The translations under genes were made by a program, and so were the position numbers. The notes beneath the pieces are model-generated. The model was given only the letters and a program-made list of their open reading frames with translations, was not told the DNA's origin and searched no databases. This document shows, one piece after another, positions 59,501-64,000 of a stretch of DNA of 64,000 nt (positions are counted from its first letter, which is position 1; every line of letters begins with the position of its first letter). Source of the stretch: Desulfamplus sp964425195 (lineage in GTDB: Bacteria > Desulfobacterota > Desulfobacteria > Desulfobacterales > Desulfobacteraceae); the NCBI GenBank assembly GCA_964425195.1, contig CAYRLG010000015.1, positions 1 to 64,000 of the forward strand. Direction: 5' to 3'.

Positions 59501-62500
59501 ACTTACTTTAGATGGAGATAGCCTTTTAATACGAGATGGAACTTTAAAAGTTCAGGGCGGTGCTGGTGGTATTGACATAAAAATTCCAATTGTTGGCTGT
59601 CAAACTGGCAGCGGCTGTGCTGTCTCAACTCTTATAGCATCTGGAGCTGGGGATTTGCGTTTATATGGTGATGCTCAAGCGTGGAGTGCAACTAACACCT
59701 ACCCAACAAGAACAGATAACATTTTTGTTGCCTCTACAAATTCTGTAGCCCCACAAACTATTACCTTATCTCAAGCACTATACGCTTTTGGTGGAGTAAT
59801 AAAATACAATGTAACCTACGATGGCAATGGTGCTGACAGCGGCTCAGTCCCAATTGACAGCAACACATACGCAGAAAGTGCAACTGTAACGGTTCTTGGC
59901 AACACTGCTACTCTTACTAAATCTGGCTATACTTTTGATGGTTGGAATACTCAATCTAATGGAAGCGGAACAACTTATCAACCTGCTGCTACGTTTAGCA
60001 TGGGAACAGCAAGTGTTACTCTATATGCAAAGTGGACTTCAAGTGGACCAACCGCAACCGCTCCTACCGTAGGTGATGGCTCAACCACTCCTTACGAAAT
60101 CGGAACATTAGAAAATCTCTACTGGATTGCAGCAGATTCAAGCCGTTGGGCATATAACTACAAACAAACCGCAGATATTGACGCATCTGTCACATCTACA
60201 TGGGACAGCGGTGCTGGCTGGACTCCAATTGGCAACAACACAACCAAATTTACAGGCATTTATGATGGCAATGGCTATGTAATTAACAATCTTACGATAA
60301 ATCGACCGACAGAATACAATGTTGGCTTTTTTGGCGTAACCAGCACTCCTGCAAAAATCCGCAATTTAACACTTGAAGGCACCATAACAGGTAAGGCTTC
60401 GGTAGGCGCTATTGTTGGTGTTGCGGAAAGCGGTTCGACAATTGAAAATTGTGTCGCAGATATTGCCGTTACAGCCATATACAACGGCACGGGTGGAGCA
60501 GGCGGGGAACAATGGGCAGATGCGGGCGGCATTGCTGGAGATAATTACGGCACCATTGTTAATTCCAGCTCAACGGGAAGCGTATCTGCACAGGGACGTA
60601 ATGTCGGTGGTTTAGTTGGATACAATGAGAACTGCACCATTCAACGATGCTTCTCCAGGGCGAATGTATCCATTACCAACGGAAACTTAGAAGGAGCAAT
60701 TGGCGGGCTGGTGGGTACATTATTAGGGACTTCAGTTATCGCAAACTGTTACGCTTCAGGTACAGTAACAGCATCAAGTAGCTATACAACCACATTAAGT
60801 GCCGGTGTTGGTGGTTTGGTGGGAAATATTCGGGATACACTCCCAACCATTTCTTATAGCTATGCCAACGGTCTTGTTACAAATTCCGAAATCGCTGGTG
60901 CCAGTGTTACAGGCGGGCTTGTTGGTGTGAATGCCCTTGGCACTTTCGCCAATATTACTGAATCGTTCTGGAATAATCAAACTTCGGGTCAGGCATCAAG
61001 TGCTGGGGGCACTGGCAAAACAACCGCAGAAATGAAGCAGATGGCAACCTTTACCAATTGGGATTTTCCAACCACATGGCATATTGATGAATCAGCAACC
61101 GATCCTGACAATAATGGCTATCCATCGCTTGCGTGGCAAGGGTTGAGGCATCAAGCTGCTACTACTACGAAGCTTCAAGAGTTTTCGTCTTCAACAACCC
61201 TTACGGATAATTTTACCGATGGAACCAACGGCAATGGTACAAATTTTGTTTGGAACGCCTCAGCGGGATTAAGTGGTGGTGGAGGTGTGGCTGTAACACT
61301 TGGTTCGGATAATATATGGACTACCAAAGAAGCATATACCTTAAACGTAGGGAGTACTTATACATTATCTGCGTATTGTCAAATTGGTGGCAACGGAGGT
61401 TATGGTGCTTTAGGCTTTTCCACTATTCCTGTTAATTCAGCTTCAGGCTCTAATGGAATGCCTGGTTCAGGCAATTTTATGGGGGTCTCTTTTCATGGCG
61501 GTAATGGTAATTGGCTTAATGATTCACTCTTAAATCCTGATTTAGGAGGTTGGACAGATTTGACATACTCGCCTACATGGTATTTTTTTGAACTTGTGGT
61601 TGAAAACACAGGTAGTAATAACTTTAATTTAACCTTTACTATTAAAAATTCAGATAGCAGCGGGACTTTGGGCACTACCCATACTCAACACACCACAACA
61701 TTAACCAATGCCAATATTGCAAGTTCCACTGCTTTATATGTATTTTTCTCTGCTGATGGAAACCGAGTATCTGCTATTGATAACTTCACAATTCAGCTCT
61801 CAGGAGGTGCACAGATAACATCTCCTTATCATATCAGCTATGACGCTAATGGTGGTACAGGTACAGCTCCACCTACCCAAACAAAACTTCACGATCAACC
61901 CCTAACACTTGCCACAAACTCAGGCAATCTTGCTAAAACTGGATATACTTTTGCTGGCTGGAATACTGCTGCTGATGGATCAGGCACGACTTATGCAGCA
62001 GGTTCAAGCTACACAGACAACGTAGCAATCACGCTCTATGCAAAGTGGTTGCAGCAGCTTGATGCTTTGCAATTTGATGGAGTTGATGATTATGTAGGGT
62101 GTGGAAATCTTGCTGCATTGCAGATAACAGGAACAATAACTGTAGAAGCGTGGATAAAACGGCAAAATGTCAACAATGCTACTCAAGCCGTTGTCTCTAA
62201 ATATGACCATAGTGGGTCCCATGGAGGCTATGAATTAGGGATAAGCGATCTCAACAAGCCCTATTTCGCGGTTGGACCTAATTGGAATGATTGGAGTGGA
62301 ACAGTAACAGGAGATGTCATTAATGCAAATCAATGGTATCATGTAGCTGGAACTTATGATGGAGCTTATGTAAGATTATACGTTGATGGTGTTTTGAAAA
62401 ATACTTTTGCATATACTGCAGGAATCGTTGATTCAGGATATGAGTTGCGTTTAGGGCATAGAATAGGTCCATTTTTTCCATTTACTGGACAATTAGACGA

Positions 62501-63422
62501 AGTGCGTATCTGGAATATAGTCCGAACAGAAACTGAAATAGCCAATAATATTAATAATGAACTTACAGGCAGCGAATCAGGATTAGTTGCTTACTACAAG
62601 ATGAACGAAGGAGCTGGGACTTCATTAGATGATGGAAGTCCAAACTCAAACACTGGCACGTTTGGAGGGTCTCCAACTTGGGTTGCAGGGAAAACACTAT
62701 CAGCCCCAGCAACAACTTACACCGTAACAGGCACATCCCGCTTTTGGTCAGGAGGAGGCACAGTATCACCAGCAACTCAAACTGTAAACGCAGGAGCTAC
62801 TCCTACACTTACAATTACACCATCAACAGGTTCAAGCATCTCCACTGTAACAGGTTGCGGAGGTGCTTTAGTTGGCAATACCTACACCACTGGAGCAATT
62901 ACAGCAGACTGCACAGTTACCGCTACATTTACACTTAACAGCTACACAGTAACAGGAAGCGTTGCAGGAGGGACAGGTGGGACAATTACCCCATCACGAA
63001 CTGTCAATCATGGAGGGACAACCACATTTACAATCACGCCAGATTGGGGTTATGAACTTGCAACTCTAACTTACTGCGAAAACCCTGTAACACCGCTGCC
63101 GTCACTATCTGGAAATATCTACAGCTACACAACCAGTGCTGTTACAGCAAATTGCAATCTTTCCGCAACTTTCACCCCTAAAACATACACGGTTACTGCA
63201 ATCGCTGCTGCTAATGGTAAAATAAACGGTGCTTCTCAAGCTACTGAAACAGTAACGCATGGAGACACAACCTCATTTACAATAACACCAGATACCGGAT
63301 ATGTAATAAATTATGTCTTGGGTTGTAATAGTGATAATACAGGAGGGTTAAGCGGAAATACCTACACTACTGGTCATATTACAGGGGATTGCAAGATTAT
63401 GGCTTTTTTCAAGTCTCAATAA
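56568..63422 (+). CDS. Giant secreted LamG/GLUG/InlB-repeat surface protein
   Basis: A 2284-residue exported protein with a Sec signal peptide (1-22, VHA-NN). Its domains in order are: LamG-like lectin fold (~23-225); two related blocks with a WATDSP..GTD-WTPS..GATVSITEIQDKLNAGKSV motif (~238 and ~686), each leading into a filamentous-haemagglutinin-like parallel beta-helix region; InlB-type repeat (~1081-1158, SGYTFDGWNTQ); GLUG repeats (~1175-1525, GGLVGYN, GGLVGTL); a beta-sandwich-like domain (~1541-1746); a second InlB-type repeat; a second LamG (~1830-2041); and three divergent InlB-like repeats to the end. No sorting or anchor signal is seen. It lies 103 bp after the adhesin, same strand, AGGA before the ATG. 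A surface carbohydrate-binding or adhesive role is likely. Confidence 0.88.
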   Translation: MIKKSLLITICLIALAAVVHANNYALNFDGTDDYVDCGAINLSGSTLTLECWINPKNFDNPGEGCINLIGTEDGSNAAFLRLGDGDTNMNKIQFVLQISGAQQKLWAITGLSANTWYHIAGVYDAASGMKIYINGILDSSNTQSGAFTSNSTYLIGSNTNGKRAFDGQMDEVRVWNTARTEAEIKANMYKEIATPPTELKAYYKMNDGGGTSLADNSGNNNTGTILGSSWVESFPRTYNVTINDSANSINGTWATDSPSAGTDTWTPSGTGATVSITEIQDKLNAGKSVVINTGTANGEHGTITVSNAIAKTSGGDATLTLEAAYRININAAISSNPNKLNFIATAGKVITDRGRIGQFNLFSGATITTNGGNIILEGVNNSAAGGSFSWEGNSYSCSGTTCRAIEVDGIINAGGGNISLTGLRHNGGTTRGVQINNSVTTTGSGTITINAQGDGTSDGSNIGASGSIEAVNGNITITGDAATTGSGISTDAGSQVKTTGTGNISLISTKGAISGSNLTVISGGTTTITAPTDAAITLDNTNNDFTGAVSITSGGATTLVDKNDLTLGAISVSGAINIASGVGESGNFTLTGAIATTDTTSSAVTLNAGKAAAAGTTTGGDIIISGGSVSVGAGGTALLYTGSIAGSTGVTELTGYVSSYYNSDETSGLAPWVGLYVAYRDLEPSVTYNITISTSASSGGAWATDSPTAGTDAWTPSATGATVSITEIQDKLNAGKSVLISTGSGAGETGDLTINSSITKTAGAEATLTLHAFRNIAVNSQISGSSGFPLNLVLSSRAAAGAVETTLGDVKINAHIKSFGGDITIGGGDSTASGYAIASGTSSNIGGVVISGSYIIDATSDGSGAANTTIPTVATGGNITIRGKGNTTATQANWGIQLRTGSVITGGNGTIELVGYGGNGGNYFWGVASVGVSIEANAYIKANSGNITIKGYAGTGYDRYGIGSGDGSTNNFIGTKGTLTLDGDSLLIRDGTLKVQGGAGGIDIKIPIVGCQTGSGCAVSTLIASGAGDLRLYGDAQAWSATNTYPTRTDNIFVASTNSVAPQTITLSQALYAFGGVIKYNVTYDGNGADSGSVPIDSNTYAESATVTVLGNTATLTKSGYTFDGWNTQSNGSGTTYQPAATFSMGTASVTLYAKWTSSGPTATAPTVGDGSTTPYEIGTLENLYWIAADSSRWAYNYKQTADIDASVTSTWDSGAGWTPIGNNTTKFTGIYDGNGYVINNLTINRPTEYNVGFFGVTSTPAKIRNLTLEGTITGKASVGAIVGVAESGSTIENCVADIAVTAIYNGTGGAGGEQWADAGGIAGDNYGTIVNSSSTGSVSAQGRNVGGLVGYNENCTIQRCFSRANVSITNGNLEGAIGGLVGTLLGTSVIANCYASGTVTASSSYTTTLSAGVGGLVGNIRDTLPTISYSYANGLVTNSEIAGASVTGGLVGVNALGTFANITESFWNNQTSGQASSAGGTGKTTAEMKQMATFTNWDFPTTWHIDESATDPDNNGYPSLAWQGLRHQAATTTKLQEFSSSTTLTDNFTDGTNGNGTNFVWNASAGLSGGGGVAVTLGSDNIWTTKEAYTLNVGSTYTLSAYCQIGGNGGYGALGFSTIPVNSASGSNGMPGSGNFMGVSFHGGNGNWLNDSLLNPDLGGWTDLTYSPTWYFFELVVENTGSNNFNLTFTIKNSDSSGTLGTTHTQHTTTLTNANIASSTALYVFFSADGNRVSAIDNFTIQLSGGAQITSPYHISYDANGGTGTAPPTQTKLHDQPLTLATNSGNLAKTGYTFAGWNTAADGSGTTYAAGSSYTDNVAITLYAKWLQQLDALQFDGVDDYVGCGNLAALQITGTITVEAWIKRQNVNNATQAVVSKYDHSGSHGGYELGISDLNKPYFAVGPNWNDWSGTVTGDVINANQWYHVAGTYDGAYVRLYVDGVLKNTFAYTAGIVDSGYELRLGHRIGPFFPFTGQLDEVRIWNIVRTETEIANNINNELTGSESGLVAYYKMNEGAGTSLDDGSPNSNTGTFGGSPTWVAGKTLSAPATTYTVTGTSRFWSGGGTVSPATQTVNAGATPTLTITPSTGSSISTVTGCGGALVGNTYTTGAITADCTVTATFTLNSYTVTGSVAGGTGGTITPSRTVNHGGTTTFTITPDWGYELATLTYCENPVTPLPSLSGNIYSYTTSAVTANCNLSATFTPKTYTVTAIAAANGKINGASQATETVTHGDTTSFTITPDTGYVINYVLGCNSDNTGGLSGNTYTTGHITGDCKIMAFFKSQ
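57277..58790 (+). repeat. Internal duplication within the LamG/GLUG protein gene
   Basis: The ~165 bases at 57277-57440 and 58621-58785 are near-identical in long blocks, including a stretch encoding SITEIQDKLNAGKSV in both. They mark two copies of a larger beta-helix module that have since diverged downstream. Confidence 0.75.
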
Positions 63423-63673
63423 ATATCTTTCCGATGCCCTATTTTCAAGATAAAAATGATATTTTCTTCATCACAGCATACATCGAATAAAACTCTATAA
63501 TCGCCCACTCTTAACCTGTAATCAGTCAAAGGGTGGGCTGATAATTTTTTGATAATTGAAACATCAGGAAATTCTATCAGAGATTCTATTGCAACTTTTA
63601 TATTTTCAAGATGTTGTTTATCTATTTTGGATAGGTCTTTTTTAATGCTCTTAGCATATTGTATCTCAAACAT
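63416..63673 (-). CDS. RelE/ParE-family toxin
   Basis: An 85-residue type II toxin. The fold landmarks are visible: FEIQYAKSIKKDLSKIDKQ at the N-terminus, LSAHPLTDYRLRVGDYRVLFDV in the middle and IIFILKIGHRKDIY at the end, including the conserved Arg and the HRKDIY C-terminus of RelE-like mRNA interferases. The ATG at 63673 is preferred over an upstream TTG at 63682. It overlaps the antitoxin gene by 8 bp. Its last codons overlap the convergent end of the giant LamG/GLUG gene by 7 bp. Confidence 0.9.
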   Translation of the reverse strand: MFEIQYAKSIKKDLSKIDKQHLENIKVAIESLIEFPDVSIIKKLSAHPLTDYRLRVGDYRVLFDVCCDEENIIFILKIGHRKDIY

Positions 63674-63875
63674 TTTTACCAATACCCTGCCATATCTCTT
63701 CGTGAGATAAAATTTCTCCTTTTGCTACTTCACTTCTTCTGACCTCAATTTCCTTTCTCAGTCTGTTGTATTTATTCTTTTTTAGAAGAATCTGTGCAAA
63801 ATCTGACAAACTTTTTTTATCATCATCATCTAACAATGATATAATTTCTAAAACATCTTCCATAAGTTTTATCAT
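63666..63875 (-). CDS. Antitoxin of the RelE/ParE-type module
   Basis: A 69-residue acidic/charged helical protein directly upstream of and overlapping the toxin gene. The C-terminal half (LRKEIEVRRSEVAKGEILSHEEIWQGIG) resembles the toxin-binding end of antitoxins in this group. The N-terminal DNA-binding part is not clearly assignable to a ribbon-helix-helix or Phd fold. Start ATG at 63875; an ATG four codons later is possible. Confidence 0.75.
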   Translation of the reverse strand: MIKLMEDVLEIISLLDDDDKKSLSDFAQILLKKNKYNRLRKEIEVRRSEVAKGEILSHEEIWQGIGKNV

Positions 63876-63891
63876 CCCATCAGCCGTTTAT

Positions 63892-64000
63892 TTAATCATC
63901 AACCACATTAACCCGCATACCATTTCCAACCATGGTTTTTCTATTTAGCAAATAAGCATAATAGTAAAAAACTTCGCCATAGTAGCCATCAGGTATAGGC
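63892..64000 (-). CDS. C-terminal end of an unidentified protein (partial)
   Basis: An open minus-strand frame runs from the window edge to a TAA at 63892-63894, giving 35 residues (including GYYGEVFYYYAYLLNRK and MVGNGMRVNVVDD). The composition looks like real protein, and the stop lies 16 bp upstream of the antitoxin start, so the genes may be co-transcribed. I do not recognise the family from this fragment. Confidence 0.5.
   Translation of the reverse strand, partial: PIPDGYYGEVFYYYAYLLNRKTMVGNGMRVNVVDD

Overview
The window is a chromosomal segment of an AT-rich anaerobic bacterium. The gene content points to the Desulfobacterota, most likely a Desulfobacterales-type complete oxidiser: a Wolinella-type diheme fumarate reductase/succinate dehydrogenase, class I fumarase, 2-oxoglutarate:ferredoxin oxidoreductase, methylmalonyl-CoA pathway enzymes, a PxxKW cysteine-rich protein and many PilZ/MCP signalling proteins. 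This placement is inferred from gene families, not from any marker gene. No rRNA, tRNA or CRISPR array was recognised.

Layout. 1-10 kb: the end of a prepilin peptidase gene, cysE, pgi, an orphan response regulator with an N-terminal HTH, a CoA-disulfide-reductase-like flavoprotein, a transglutaminase-like protein, a dienoyl-CoA-isomerase-type crotonase, an AMMECR1 protein, a zinc-ribbon ParA-like ATPase and a PilZ protein. 10.3-21.6 kb (minus strand): mce-mcm-meaB-sucC-sucD-frdC-frdA-frdB-fum. These are transcribed in the order of the reactions methylmalonyl-CoA > succinyl-CoA > succinate > fumarate > malate, i.e. the core of propionate oxidation (or, in reverse, propionate formation). 21.7-32 kb: an FMN 2-hydroxyacid oxidase-family enzyme, trpBA, an HBM-type chemoreceptor, and korDABC with a translationally coupled MFS transporter. 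KorDABC also feeds succinyl-CoA into the same SucCD/Frd/Fum route, so the window encodes the 2-oxoglutarate-to-malate arm of the TCA cycle. 32-41.5 kb: a mix of housekeeping and poorly known genes (GT2, NifX-like, zf-TFIIB protein plus SPFH/GYF_2 protein, AEC transporter, truA, aminotransferase, PxxKW protein, acyl-CoA synthetase, PilZ).

41.7-56.5 kb is the most striking part: a five-gene plus-strand cluster behind a good sigma70-like promoter. Its first gene encodes a 988-aa fusion of a type I periplasmic binding protein, a beta-rich segment resembling a Cys-loop receptor ligand-binding domain, and a MscS channel. It is followed by a TolC-like outer-membrane protein, a type I secretion ABC protein with altered catalytic motifs, an HlyD-type adaptor and a giant VCBS/cadherin-like adhesin with novel-looking N-terminal repeats. 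A c-di-GMP-type PilZ gene diverges from it. The adhesin gene is interrupted by a 100-N assembly gap lying inside near-identical repeats that imply a 660-bp unit. 56.6-63.4 kb: a second giant, Sec-exported protein (LamG, InlB-type and GLUG repeats), then a RelE/ParE-type toxin-antitoxin pair and the end of an unidentified minus-strand gene.

Across the window, many conserved enzymes carry Asn/Ser-rich insertions in loops, and related palindromic AATCCTGATTCAGA-type repeats recur between genes of the metabolic cluster.
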